A DNA stretch of 64,000 nucleotides from Rhinopithecus roxellana. Lineage: Eukaryota > Chordata > Mammalia > Primates > Cercopithecidae. The notes beneath the pieces are model-generated. The model was not told where the DNA came from and searched no databases. It saw only the letters and a list, made by a program, of their open reading frames with translations. Positions 33,614 through 44,639 of the stretch are shown here, piece by piece (position 1 is the stretch's first letter; each line of letters starts with the position of its first letter). Position numbers and translations under genes: made by a program. The DNA is taken from NCBI RefSeq assembly GCF_007565055.1, contig NC_044560.1:82217295-82281294 (forward strand), read 5' to 3'.

Positions 33614-33912
33614 CTTTTTTTTTTTTTTTTGAGATGGAGTCTCACTGTGTCACCAGGCTGGAGTGCAGTGGCGCAATCTCGGCTCACTGCAACCTCTGCC
33701 TTCCAGGTTCAAGCAATTCCCCTGCCTCAGCCTCCCAAGTAGCTGGGACCACAGGTGTGCACCACCATGCCTGGCTCATTTTTTGTGTTTTAGTAAAGAT
33801 AGGGTTTCACCATGTTGGCCCGGCTGGTCTCGAACTCCTGACCTCAGATGATCCACTTGCCTTGGCCTCCCAAAGTGCTGGGATTATAGGCGTGAGCCAC
33901 TGCATCTGGCCT
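33614..33912 (-). repeat. Alu
   Basis: Full-length minus-strand Alu with about 18 T, ending 'gcatctggcc'. Confidence 0.9.
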
Positions 33913-35199
33913 ATGACCTTTGTGTATAGAGGAACAGATGATAGATTAAGATATTTGAAGTTAATTTAGATGTTTCAGCTGCTGGTGCCCCTGTGGATTC
34001 TGTATGTTTCAAGTATTGGAGGGATAATAAAAGTCTCCTGATAGAACTTGATACATTAATAACTCCTATTCTAGCATGTGAGATAAGGGATACTGGACAG
34101 AGGGAAGGGACAGGCTAGAGATGAGATTGTATTGCTATGAAATGGAAGAGGCAGGATTTAACCAGAATGTAAAACTTGGAATTAACCTGTTTATGAGCTA
34201 TTTCTCAAGAACTGACGAATCTGCCTGTATTATCTCTGTGTACTTTAGTAAAGTAATAAAAAGATACTTTGGCTGACCTAAGCAGAAAAGGGCAAGTTTA
34301 TTATAAGGATATAAGATTGTCTTATGGAACTTGGAAGACAAGGGTGTTTCTGAGCTATGGGATAATACTAGAACAAGGGTTTGGATGTCCTGACAGAATT
34401 TTCTTTCATTTCTGTTTCAAGTGAAGCTGTCTACTTAATGGATGGTCATTGTCAATCAGGAATACTTACCAAAAGCAGGACATCAAATCATCCTCTGAAA
34501 GTGAAAGGAAGCAGTGAGGGTTGAGGAGAGAAGAAAGTATTTACCTGTGAAAACACAAGAAAAATAATTTCAGGTCTTACTGGTGTCAAGTGTAATTGGG
34601 AGGAAAGAGAACTGAGGATAGTACCATTAGATTTATCTTGGCAGTGATTTATCCAACAGAGTAAAGAGGCATGTTTAAGAGCTGCTAGATTGCTGGTTTC
34701 CTCTCTGTTTAAAATCAGGAGACTGAGCAAGATTATCTCTAAGGTAAGTATCCAAAGCTGTAAGTTTTGCTACTTAGGCAGCATCAGCGTCACCTAGTAG
34801 CTGGTTGAAAATGCGTTATCTCAGGTAACACCTCAGACTGACTGAACTGCGATCTGCATTTTCAATAATTTAGATATAGTTAAATAAATTTGGTACATCC
34901 AACAATGGATTATTAGGTAGGTGTTAACAAAAAGTTGTGGATGTGTATGAATTGCTATAAGAAAATGGTAATGATTTCATGATTGCATTAAAAAACCACT
35001 TCTACATATAAAAAAAAAACTAAGACTATAAATCAAATTGAATTACAGATGATTTCATTTTCTTTCATTTTCTTTATTATTCATGTATTAGCTGAATTTT
35101 TTTTATTATCTGAACTTTTACAGTGTGTATGTGTGTTTTAATTTTATGAAGAAAAAAAATGTAAGACCTTTTCTCTTTGAAGTCATTTCAGATTTAACA

Positions 35200-35755
35200 C
35201 ACCTAGCATAGTAGTTAAGAGAATGGACTCTGGTGTCAGCCAGTTGGACTCCCTATTTCCTGGATTTTTGACATGCTTAGTAATTTGACTTTTGGAGCCT
35301 TTGTTCTCTCATCTGTATAATATAATAGTAATAGAACCTACATTTTAAGAGTTTTGAGAATTTTTTTGTTTTGTTTTGTTTTGTTTTTGAGATGGAGTTC
35401 ACTCTGTTCCCCGGGCTGGAGTGCAGTGGCATGATCTCAGCTCACTGCAGCCTCCGCCTCCCCGGTTTAAGTGATTCTCCTGCCTCAGCCTCCCAAGTAG
35501 CTGGGACTACAGGCACCCGCCACCATTCCTGGCTCATTTTTGTATTTTTAGTAGAGATTGGATTTCGCCATGTTGGCCAGGCTGGTCTGGAACTGCTGAC
35601 CTCAGGGGATCCTCCCACCTCAGCTCCCACAGTGCTGGGATTACAAGTGTGAGCCACCACACCCAGCCTGAGTTTTGAGAATTAGATGAGATTGCATGTC
35701 TAGTGCTTGGCACAGTGCCTGGACATAGTAAGTGCTCCATTAATGTTTTTATTTC
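35200..35755 (+). repeat. MIR interrupted by Alu
   Basis: 'gaatggactctggtgtcag', 'tctcatctgtataatataa' and, after the Alu, 'gcttggcacagtgcctgg' follow MIR order. Confidence 0.7.
35364..35668 (-). repeat. Alu
   Basis: Minus-strand Alu with a (TTTTG)n tail. The target duplication 'gagttttgagaat' lies on both sides. Confidence 0.92.
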
Positions 35756-36089
35756 TGTTATTCCATTTTTTTGAGATCTGGTCAAACATCTTCTTTTCCC
35801 ACTCTCCCCCAAAATTCTTCCCCTGGCAAAAAAATAGCAAAAATAGCAATTTAAAAAACCAAACACAACAAAATCAGTAGCGTAATAGCCTTGGGTAAGT
35901 AACAAATTGTTAAGAAATAGGATCAAGGTTTCCAAAATTCCCCACAATTAGAATAAACAAAAGAGATTTGGATAAAAGTGTATAGTGTTAAACCTAGTGG
36001 TATTATTCTGTAGAGAATAGCTGTGGATTATGTGCATATTCATTTCTTTAATGCAGATATCTAATTGGTGTCTAATTTCTTTACGACAG

Positions 36090-36210
36090 GACACTTGTGT
36101 TAGCTTTAATAGAAGAGAAATGGAGGAGCCATAGAATACTAAGGATGAATTCAGGAAGGCCTGAGACCATGGAAAACTTGCCTGCTCTCTACACTATTTT
36201 CCAAGGAGAG
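36090..36210 (+). CDS. ZCCHC17: ZCCHC17 exon 2 with start codon (coding 36145-36210)
   Basis: The acceptor 'ttctttacgacag' precedes 55 bases of 5' UTR, then ATG at 36145 and 22 codons, MNSGRPETMENLPALYTIFQ-GE. The donor is 'GAGAG' followed by 'gtatat', and the exon leaves in phase 0. The product is the N-terminus of a nucleolar, 60S-ribosome-associated protein of 241 residues in human, with an S1 RNA-binding domain, a CCHC zinc knuckle and a basic lysine-rich tail. A second in-frame ATG (codon 9, 36169) has a stronger context (accATGG). A four-codon uORF (36120-36134) precedes the main start. Intact. Confidence 0.96.
36120..36134 (+). promoter_or_regulatory. ZCCHC17: minimal uORF (MEEP-stop) in ZCCHC17 5' UTR
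   Basis: ATG GAG GAG CCA TAG with G at -3 and G at +4, a usable start context. It ends 10 bases before the main ATG. It could reduce initiation at codon 1 and favour the downstream codon-9 ATG. The function is inferred. Confidence 0.6.
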
Positions 36211-36640
36211 GTATATTCTTTTGTGCTTTGAAAACTCACCATTTATGTTAAGAATAGTTTGAGGGTGACAACTGGGTTTGATGTTCCTGTCCGCTTAAGT
36301 CTATCTCGAGCATTACAACTTAAATGGGAAGGGCCAACGGAACATGTGGCAATCATATGTGCCTTCTCTAAGCTCCAGATATTTAAGTGTGTAGTTGACA
36401 TCGTCAGTGGAATACCAGCATGTCTAATTTATGTTTTAAAATTAATTTATTTTTTCACTGCTGTGGTTTGAATGCGTCCCCTAAAAAGCATGTTTCGGAA
36501 ACTTAATCTCTAGTGCATCAACGTTGGGAGGTAAGGCCTAGTAGGAGGTATTTAGGTCATGAGGTCTCCACCTCCTGAATGGATTAATGCCAATTATTGA
36601 AAGACTTGAGGCTGTGAGTTTGATCTCTTTCTCTCCTTCT

Positions 36641-36978
36641 TTTTTTTTTTTTAATTTTTATTTTTATTTTTATTTTTATTTTTATTTTTTTTGAGACGGA
36701 GTCTCGCTCTGTCGCCGAGGCTGGAGTGCAGTGGCCGGATCTCGGCTCACTGCAAGCTCCGTCTCCTGGGTTTACGCCATTCTCCTGCCTCAGCCTCCCG
36801 AGTAGCTGGGACTACAGGCGCCCGCCACGTCGCCCGGCTAGTTTTTTTTTTGTATTTGTTAGTAGAGACGGGGTTTCACCGTGTTAGCCAGGATGGTCTC
36901 GATCTCCTGACCTTGTGATCCGCCCGTCTTGGCCTCCCTAAGTGCTGGGATTACAGGCTTGAGCCACCGCGCCCGGCC
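36641..36978 (-). repeat. AluY, cercopithecid type
   Basis: Minus-strand AluY with 'cagtggccggatctcggctc', a (TTTTTA)n tail and the 5' end 'cgcgcccggcc'. It is inserted in the tail of the next Alu. Confidence 0.92.
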
Positions 36979-36985
36979 CTTCTTT

Positions 36986-37257
36986 TTTATTTTTATTTTT
37001 TGAGACGGAGTCTCGCTCTGTCGCCCAGGCTGGGGTACAGTGGCCAGATCTCAGCTCACTGCAAGCTTCGCCTCCTGGGTTCACGCCATTCTTCTGCCTC
37101 AGCCTCCCTAGTAGCTGGCACTACAGGCGCCCGCCACCTTGCCCGGCTAGTTTTTTGTATTTTTTAGTAGAGACAGGGTTTCACCGTGTTAGCCAGGATG
37201 GTCTCGATCTCCTGACCTCGTGATCCACCCGTCTCGGCCTCCCAAAGTGCTGGGATT
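36986..37257 (-). repeat. AluY, cercopithecid type, 5'-truncated
   Basis: Minus-strand Alu with 'cagtggccagatctcagctc'. Its 5' end stops at 'gtgctgggatt'. The target duplication 'tctttctctccttctt' brackets the Alu pair. Confidence 0.9.
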
Positions 37258-37744
37258 TCTTTCTCTCCTTCTTACCCTCTTACCTTCCACCATGGGATGA
37301 CACAAGAAGAAGATTCTTGCCAGATGCTGGCACCTTGCTCTTGGACTTTCCAACCTTCAGAACTATAAGCCAAATAAATTTCAGTTCTTTATAAACTATC
37401 AAGTCTCTGGTATTCTTTTAAAGTAACACAGAACATACCAAGACACTCAACAAATTGTTTCTCTTCTAGACGTTTTCACCTCAACAAATAGAACCACTGT
37501 CCTGCAGGTTCCCAGACTACACATCTGGCCATCATCCTTGAGTTCTCTTCTTGATTTGATTTTGATTTTCCCTCCCACCCTTGTCTGTTTGCAAGTCCTA
37601 ATTATATCTGTGGTCTGTGTACTTCTTTATCCCCAGGCACCCTATTAGTTAAAACTCTCCATCTTTTGCCTCGTCTTTACTGGGATCCCTGCTTCATTGT
37701 AGCTCCTCTCCAGTCTGTTCTTCACATTGCAACTAGCATAAGAT

Positions 37745-38191
37745 TTTTTTTTAAATTCTTTTTAAAAAATTGAGATGGGGCCGGGTGCGGTGGTTCACGT
37801 CTGTAATCCTAGCACTTTGGGAGGCCGAGGTGGGCGGATCACGAGGTCAGGAGATCGAGACCATCCTGGCTAACACGGTGAAACCTTGTCTCTACTAAAT
37901 ATACAAAAAATTAGCCAGGCGAGGTGGTGGGCGCCTGTAGTCCCAGCTACTCGGGAGGCTGAGGCAGGAGAATGGCGTGAACCTGGGAGGCGGAGCTTGC
38001 CGTGAGCCGAGATTGCGCCCCTGCACTCCAGCCTGGGTGACACAGTGAGACTCCGTCTCAAAAAAGAAAAAATTGAGATGGGGTCTCACTATGTTGCCCA
38101 GGCTGGTCTCAAACTCCTGGGCTTAAGTGATACTTCCCACTTCAGCCTCCCAAAGTCCTGGGGTTATAGGCATGAGCCACTGTGCTTGGCC
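37745..38191 (-). repeat. Alu monomer fragment interrupted by AluY
   Basis: A minus-strand left monomer whose tail is at 37745-37778. It resumes near 38068 with 'ttgagatggggtctcacta' and ends 'tgtgcttggcc'. Confidence 0.82.
37779..38064 (+). repeat. AluY nested head-on
   Basis: Plus-strand AluY with 'gagaccatcctggctaac'. The target duplication 'aaaaattgagatgg' lies on both sides. Confidence 0.93.
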
Positions 38192-38413
38192 TAGAATAAG
38201 ATTTTTAAAGTAGGTTGGACATTTTGCTTTCTCACAGCCCTTCAGAAGCTTCTCATTACAATTGAATACAGACATGGACCTTCCACAGCTTGCCGCTGTG
38301 TGCTCTCACAATGTTGTTTGTTCTGCCCTGCTCATAGTCAAGACACACTGGCCTCCTTAATAGCTTTGAACAGTCTGAGTTCTTGCTGTCTCTTTAGGAT
38401 TTTTGCACATGCT

Positions 38414-38414
<1 letters not shown>

Positions 38415-38456
<42 letters not shown>
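38415..38456. repeat. uninterrupted T run of 42
   Basis: A pure homopolymer of 42 T joining L2 to a minus-strand LTR fragment. On the LTR's sense strand this is an A tail in place of its last bases. Confidence 0.9.
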
Positions 38457-38457
<1 letters not shown>

Positions 38458-38808
38458 GTCTGTGCTGCTATAACAAAATACCCGAGATTGGGTAATTTAT
38501 AAAGAACAGAAATTTATTTCTCACAGTTCTGGAGGCTGGGAAATCTAAGATCAAGTTCTCAGCAGATTTGGTGTCTGATGAAGACTACTCTCTGTTTCCA
38601 AAATGGCACCTTTCTGCTGCATCCTCTGGAGGGAAGAAATGCTGCGTCCTCACATGACGGAAGGGGCAGAAGGAGTGAACTCACCCTTTCGAGCCCTTTT
38701 ATGAGGCGTTCATCCATTCATGAGGGCAGAGCCTAAAGGCCCTACCTCTTGATACCATTGAATTAGGGATTAGGCTTCAAAGTGAATATTGGAGAAATAC
38801 CAAAGTTG
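38457..38808 (-). mobile_element. MaLR-type LTR fragment
   Basis: Antisense LTR, 'ctgctataacaaaatacc' through 'cacagttctggaggctgg' to 'ctacctcttgataccattg'. Its last bases are replaced by the T/A run. It abuts the next LTR 5' end to 5' end. Confidence 0.75.
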
Positions 38809-39160
38809 ATGTTGAACTTTAGTCCCCAACGTGAGGGTATTAAGAGGTGGTATTAAGAAGTATTAATCACTTGGGAAGTGGTTAAGTCATGAAGGCTCTG
38901 CCCTTGTAAATGTGATTAATGCCCTTATAGAAGAGGCCACAGAGAGCTGCCTGGCCCCTCCATTCCTTCTACTGTGGGAAGACACAGCATTTATCACCTC
39001 CAAAGGACACAGGGATAAGGCACCATCTTGGAAGCAGACAGTGAGCCCTTATCAAACACAGAATCTGCTGGCACCTTGAACTTGAACTTCCCAGCCTCCA
39101 GAACTGTGAGAAATAAATTTCTATGGTATTTTGTTATAGCAGCACAAACAGACTAAGACA
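38809..39160 (+). mobile_element. MaLR-type LTR fragment, same family, opposite strand
   Basis: 'tagtccccaacgtgagggt', 'gtgattaatgcccttatag', 'cagcctccagaactgtgag' and 'agcagcacaaacagactaag' match the reverse complement of the preceding LTR segment by segment. Confidence 0.75.
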
Positions 39161-39459
39161 TTCTTCCTTTGAACTACCCACTTTTCCATCATCTTGTATT
39201 CATCTTTTAGGTCTCAGCCCTAATATTGTCTCCTCAGAAATTTTTTTGCTCATCGTAAATAAATAGGTTCACACTGTATTTAATTATATACTTGTTTGAT
39301 GTCTATCTTCCTCACAAGACACTAAGCTCCATGAGGGCAGGGTTCTGTCTGTTTTGTTGTATATCTCAATCTTAGGTGGATGGGTAGAAGATAGTAAGTG
39401 TTTGATACATCTTTGATGACTGAATGAACTATCCTTTGGTAGAGAAGGCATTATATTTG

Positions 39460-39705
39460 TTTCAAGAGCAGAGGCTTTGAAACCAGACAAAATCGGGATT
39501 CTAGTCCCAGCTCTTTTGCTTACTATGTGAGCCTTTAAGGTGTCACTTAATGTCTTTGAGCCTCAGTTTTCTTGTTTGTTAAATGGAGATTCCATTTATT
39601 CACAGTAATTCTCTTCCATAGAATTACTGTGATGGTTAAATAAGCTATCATCTATAAAAATACAATGCCTGAGATATAGTAGGAATTAATTAATGTTGGC
39701 TCCCT
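39460..39705 (+). repeat. MIR containing a 13-bp hairpin
   Basis: MIR order: 'gggattctagtcccagct', 'gagcctcagttttcttg', 'tgatggttaaataagct' and 'gcctgagatatagtagg'. A perfect 13-bp inverted repeat (39600-39612 and 39620-39632) with a 7-base loop lies inside. Confidence 0.65.
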
Positions 39706-39765
39706 CCTCTTGAAGTGAAAGTAAAGCCAAAAAATTGTTTTCAGTGTTTTATAAGAGCATGTAGT

Positions 39766-40058
39766 TTTTTTTTTTGAGAGGGAGTTTTGCTCTTGTTGCC
39801 CAGGTTGGAGTGCAATGGTGCGATCTTGGCTCACTGCAGCTGCTCACTGCAGCCTCTGCCTCCTGGGTTCAAGCAGTTCTCCTGCCTCAGCCTCCTAAGT
39901 AGCTGGGATTACAGGCGCCCACCACCACACCCAGCTAAATTTTGTACTTTTAGTAGAGACAGGGTTTCACCATGTTAGCCAGGCTAGTCTCCTGAACTCA
40001 GGTGATCCACCCGCCTCAGCCTCCCAAAGTGCTGGGATTACAGATGTGAGCCACTGGG
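39766..40058 (-). repeat. Alu with 13-bp tandem duplication
   Basis: Minus-strand Alu. 'gctcactgcagc' is duplicated in tandem near 39828-39853. It ends early at 'gagccactgggc'. Confidence 0.9.
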
Positions 40059-40062
40059 CTCT

Positions 40063-40354
40063 TTTTTTTTTTTTTTTTTTTTTTAAGACAAGGTCGCACT
40101 TTGTTGCCCAGACTGGACTGCAGTGGTGTGATTTGGCTCACTGCAACCTCCACCTCCTGGGTTTTAAGTGATCCTCCCACTCAGCCCCCAAGGTAGCTGG
40201 GACTACAGGCACACATCACCACACCTGGCTAATTTTTCTGTAGACAAGGTTTCACTATGTTGTCCAGGCTGGTCTTGAACTCCTGACCTCAAGCGATCTG
40301 CCCGCCTCGGCCTCCCAGAGTGCTGGGATCAGGTGTAAGCCATTGCAACTGGCC
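40063..40354 (-). repeat. AluJ
   Basis: Minus-strand Alu with about 20 T, ending 'tgcaactggcc'. Confidence 0.87.
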
Positions 40355-40817
40355 TGAGCCGGTAGTATTTTAATGTTATCATTTATGCTTGATATTCATA
40401 CTTGGTATTCATACTTGCTTTGTATGGTTGACCGAAGTTTTACCTCCTAATAATGTGAGGTCTTAGAGGACAGACTTTGTGACTGTCAGTCAGTTATAGA
40501 TAATTGTGGCTCTTGACTTCTGTTAAGTTGATCCCAACTTGTAATATAACAGTCAAGATACAAAGGATAATACCATTTTAACAAATAGCAAACAACTCTG
40601 CTCTTTAAAGCCTCTGTCCTTTTTCTTTATGGCTCATGGTATCCCCAGAGGTTAGTAAGATACCAGAGCTCAGAAGAAGGAAGTGTAGCACTGGAGGTGA
40701 AACTGATTTTTCTGATCATGAAGCCCTCACTCATCAGGTACTGCACAAAAGAAAGGGAAGAACACTCTGCTCTCCACAGAATAACTCGGATTTCTAAAGT
40801 GGATCCTAACGTACAGC

Positions 40818-40891
40818 TCGCCCTTCCTTCCTCCCCTCCCCTCCCTCCCTTCCTTTCCTCCTTCCTTCCTTTCCTCTCCTCCCTCCCTTCC
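40818..40891. repeat. (TTCC)n-like pyrimidine tract
   Basis: Imperfect CCTT/CCCTC array next to a minus-strand Alu tail. Probably tail-derived. Confidence 0.85.
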
Positions 40892-41203
40892 TTTTTTTTT
40901 TTTTTTTTTTTTTTGGATAGAGTCTCGCTCTGTCGCCCAGGCTGGAGTGCAGTGGCGTGGGGCAATCTTGGCTCACTGCAACCTCCACCTCCCGGATTCA
41001 AGTGATTCTCCTGCCTCAGCCTCCGGAGTAGCTGGAACTACAGGCGTCAGCCACCACGCCCAGCTAATTTTTTGTATATTTTTAGTAGAGACAGAGTTTT
41101 GCCATGTTGGCCAGGCTGATTTCAAACTCCTGACCTCAGGTGATCCGCCCACCTCAGCCTTCGAAAGTGCTGGGATTACAGGCGTGAGCCACTGTGCCTG
41201 GCC
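40892..41203 (-). repeat. AluS
   Basis: Minus-strand Alu, 'agagtctcgctctgtcgcc' to 'gtgcctggcc'. Confidence 0.92.
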
Positions 41204-41429
41204 ACCTACAGCTTTTTCTTATATGAGATGGAGCTTGAATTAGTGTGGGTTTTATATATTACTATCAAGGATGGATGGTCTTTAGGAATGTTCAGAGAGA
41301 ACTTTATAGTTCTAACTTACTATTTCCGTAGCACATTTTGAAAAGGGATGGTTTAGAAGTGACTTGGAGTTAGGGAAAGAGAAATATGATAAATTGGAAC
41401 GAAGAAACTTTTCAAAATATTCATCCAAT

Positions 41430-41690
41430 GAACATTTAATGAGTACCCAATATTTACAAAGAAGAGGAGTTACATTAAAATTAAAAAAAAAATGTGTAAG
41501 CCTAATCTATACTAGCACTTTCATACATTCTGTGTTATTTAATCTCTCTAAAGAAATTGTTAACTCTATTTGATAGATAAAGAGACTCTTCTCAGAAGTT
41601 AAGTAATTGCCCATTGGTTAATAAATGGCAAAGCTAGGATTCTAAATCAGATCCTCTTTCCAAGTTTACTTTCTGCTAAACTGTAGCTGG
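41430..41690 (-). repeat. MIR
   Basis: Antisense MIR: 'ttaatgagtacccaatat', 'tagcactttcatacatt', 'taagtaattgcccattgg' and 'gcaaagctaggattctaa'. Confidence 0.65.
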
Positions 41691-41747
41691 GGTTGTCCAA
41701 GTATACATAAATGTATGGAGGGACCAAAAAGACCCATAAGAGAATTC

Positions 41748-42182
41748 TTTTTTTTTTTTTTTTTTCGAGACGGAGTCTCGCCCAGTCACCTAGGCTGGAG
41801 TGCAGTGGTGCCATCTCGGCTCACTGCAAGCTCCGCCTCCCGGGTTCACGCCATTCTCCTGCCTCAGCCTGCCAAGTAGCTGGGACTACAGGCGTCTGCC
41901 GCCATGCCCGGCTAATTTTTTGCATTTTTAGTAGAGACGGGTTTTCACCGTGTTAGCCAGGATGGTCTCGATCTCCTGACCTCGTGATCCACCCACTTCG
42001 GCCTCCCAAAGTGCTGGGATTACAGGCGCATGCCACCACATCTAGCTTATTTTTGTATTTTTAGTAGAGATGGGTTTTCACCATGTTGACCAGGCTGGTC
42101 TCGAACTCCTGACCTCAAGTGATCCATCTGCCTTGGCCTCCCAGAGTGCTGGGATTATAGGCATGAGGCACCACACCCAACC
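41748..42182 (-). repeat. chimeric Alu (AluY fused to older Alu)
   Basis: A minus-strand AluY runs through its left arm to 'gctgggattacaggcg'. It then switches at 42028 into the middle of another Alu's right arm ('catgccaccacatctagc') and reads through to 'cacacccaacc'. The switch falls in a motif shared by both arms. Confidence 0.85.
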
Positions 42183-42274
42183 AAGAGAATTCTTTTGACT
42201 GAATTGAGTTATAGGAGGAATATAGATAAATTTGGTGGTTCTACGGTCATTTGTTGGTACACCTCTGTTACAGC

Positions 42275-42485
42275 ATTTATCCTAGTCTGTCTTGTATTAT
42301 TATTACTTGTATGTGTCTCTCACCACTACTATATTGTGAGTTACTGTAGAGCAGAGGCCATGATTTTCTCGTATGTCTTGGTAACTACTTCAAATTCATT
42401 TAAAATGACTGGGCATCCCTTTTTTAAAGTTGTCTTTATTTCACAGTACCTGACATGGTATCTTGTACATAGTAGGTAGGTGCTT
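42275..42485 (+). repeat. L2 3' fragment
   Basis: 'attgtgagttactgtagag', 'cagaggccatgattttc', 'cagtacctgacatggta' and 'catagtaggtaggtgctt' follow the L2 3' end. Confidence 0.6.
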
Positions 42486-42769
42486 AAAGTGGAGCCCAAG
42501 CCTCATAGGACTAGTTGTCCTTGAAGAAGGTGGTGTTTCAGCCCATGTCCCAGCACTTCTCTTGGTGAACTCAGCAGGGATTTGGGACCTAGTAATTAAG
42601 TAGCTGAGAAGCCAATATTCATCCTCTCATTCTCTGAGAAGCATGTTGGTAGCAGAGTGCATTATATTAATACATGGTAGGGGGTATAAGCATAACAGTG
42701 AGACTTGGGATTTGGCTTAGGCTTCCCATAGCCAAAGAAATGCTGAGGGGAGATTCATATTGGTAGGGT

Positions 42770-42960
42770 CGAAATAGCATTGGACTAGAAGTAAAAAAAA
42801 AAAAGTCTGTGTTGTACTTGTCTGTGCTACTATCTAACTTAGTGACTTTTGACAAGTAACTTATGCCCCTGAGCCTCAAATTCTTCATTTAGATTATGGT
42901 GATAACAAGTTTCAAGGCCATTTGCCACCTATAATCTGAAGATGGGAAATTTATTTTACC
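42770..42960 (+). repeat. MIR
   Basis: 'agcattggactagaagta', 'gacttttgacaagtaactt' and 'gagcctcaaattcttcatt' match MIR order. Confidence 0.6.
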
Positions 42961-43302
42961 TAAGCTCTGATGAGTTCAGTTGAGATAGTTATTGAATTTT
43001 TTCCCCTGAGCTATTTGACTAATTGTTGTTCGGACACCAGGCAGACTGCATGATCATCTATGGCAGGTGTGACTGCACTCTAGGAGACACGGTGATGAAA
43101 ACACCTGGCGCTAGAAATCTGAAACAATGCCTAAACAGTTGAGCGCATCCATTCTGGAGCATATTAACCTTTCCTTTTGGGAGAGGCCAAATTAAGGTCT
43201 GTTACATGATCTCTAAAGACCATAATGTGACACTGGAACTTCAGGATTGAAAAATGAGATTGTCTTAATTTACAGCAACGAGGTGATTTTGGCTCTAACT
43301 TC

Positions 43303-43640
43303 CAGATTTATTTATTTATTTATTTATTTATTTATTCATTCAGTTATTTATTTATTTATTGACAGAGTCTTGCTCTGTCACCTAGGCTGGAGTGCAGTAG
43401 CATGATCTTGGCTCACTGCAACCATGACCTCCTGGGTTCAAACGATTCTTGTGCCTCAGCTACCCAAGTAGCTGGGATTACAGGCATGTGCCACCATGCC
43501 CAGCTAAATTTTGTATTTTTAGTAGAGATGGGGTTTTGCCATGTTGGCCAGGCTGGTCTTGGACTCCTTGCATCAAGTGATCCACCTGCCTCAGCCTCCC
43601 AAAGTGCTGGCATTATAGGTGTGAGCCACTGTGCCTGACC
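43303..43640 (-). repeat. Alu with (TTTA)n tail
   Basis: Minus-strand Alu with about 13 TTTA-type units as a tail. 'ccagat' is repeated on both sides. Confidence 0.92.
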
Positions 43641-44214
43641 CAGATGCTACTTTCAAGTTTGTTGGATGATTATACTCTTTAATAATGTTGTTACACAGTA
43701 TGAGACTTTTCAGTCCTCTTTCTAGAACTGTGGAACAAAAACTAAAGTGCCTTCAGTTGGTCCAGAAAGAAGGGATTTGCTTTTATTTCAATTAAAAATT
43801 GGGAGACTTCTCTTTATTATGTGGCCCTCTCTTACAAAGAACAAATTGCTTTGTAAACTCAGGTAAGCACTTTGTATCTCTGATCTCTACAATTCCTCAT
43901 TTGAAACATGGTAGAACTGGACCAGCTAATCTCTAAAGTCGTTTCATTGGCTCTACCTTGCCTTGATTTTAAGTGTCTGTGTGATTGTACTGTTTCTTTG
44001 GGACTCTGGTTCCTAACCCAGCATAGCATGTTCATCAGTATAAAACATGAGTTTAGAACTTTTGGTTCGTAACCCATTCTTCCTGTTGTGTCTTAGAGAG
44101 TTAATTCAAGTGCTCCGTCCCAATGTCCTCATTAAAAAATGAGAATGAAAGTTTTTATCTATTTCCATCCTAACACTGAAGTGGGTAATGATGATATTTG
44201 GTGAAGTATAAGGC

Positions 44215-44635
44215 ACTGGACTAGGTAGTCAAGGGACCGAGGTTCTATTCCTTTTTTTTTTTTTGAGACGAAGTATTGTTCTTGTTGCCCAGGCTGGAGT
44301 ACAGTGGCGCCATCTTGGCTCACTCTAACCTCTGCTTCCCAGGTTCAAGTGATTCTTCTGCCTCAGCCTCCCGAGTAACTGGGATTACAGATGCCCACCA
44401 CCAGACCCAGCTAATTTTTGTATTTTTTTAGTAGAGATGGGGTTTCACCATATTGGCCAGGCTGGTCTCGAACTCCTGACCTCAGGTGATCCACCTGCCT
44501 TGCCCTTTCAAAGTACTAAGATTACAGGCATGAGCCACCGCACCTGGCCTCCCTAACTCTTAAGTAGTTGTGTGCCTTCCTACCAGTCACTAATCTTTTT
44601 GTGCTTCAGTGTCTTAGACTGTAAATTATTGAAAA
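44215..44635 (+). repeat. MIR interrupted by Alu
   Basis: 'ggcactggactaggtagtc' lies before the Alu; 'ttgtgcttcagtgtcttag' follows it. Confidence 0.55.
44252..44549 (-). repeat. Alu
   Basis: Minus-strand Alu, 'gagacgaagtattgttctt' to 'gcacctggcc'. Confidence 0.9.
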
Positions 44636-44639
44636 GCTA

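Larger units (their letters stand above)
23006..36089 (+). other. ZCCHC17: ZCCHC17 intron 1
   Basis: A 13-kb intron with L2, Alus, MIR, an MST-type LTR carrying the 438-bp inverted insertion and a Tigger element. I recognise nothing in 24965-25875, 27100-27455, 27900-28200, 33920-34880 or 35760-36085, all A/T-rich. Confidence 0.75.
36465..37435 (+). mobile_element. MaLR LTR (MST/MLT1-like), interrupted by two Alus
   Basis: It starts 'gctgtggtttgaatgcgtcc'. After the Alu pair it resumes 'ttctttctctccttcttacc' and runs through 'ataagccaaataaatttcag' to 'catacccaagacac'-like sequence. A non-coding ERVL-MaLR relic. Confidence 0.75.
37540..39435 (+). repeat. L2 LINE, interrupted twice
   Basis: Sense L2 ORF2: 'gtttgcaagtcctaattat', 'gctcctctccagtctgttc', 'cacactggcctccttaat', 'ttttgcacatgctg', 'taggtctcagccctaat', then the 3' end 'taagctccatgagggcagg'. 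Breaks at 37745-38191 hold Alus and at 38415-39160 an LTR pair. Confidence 0.7.
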
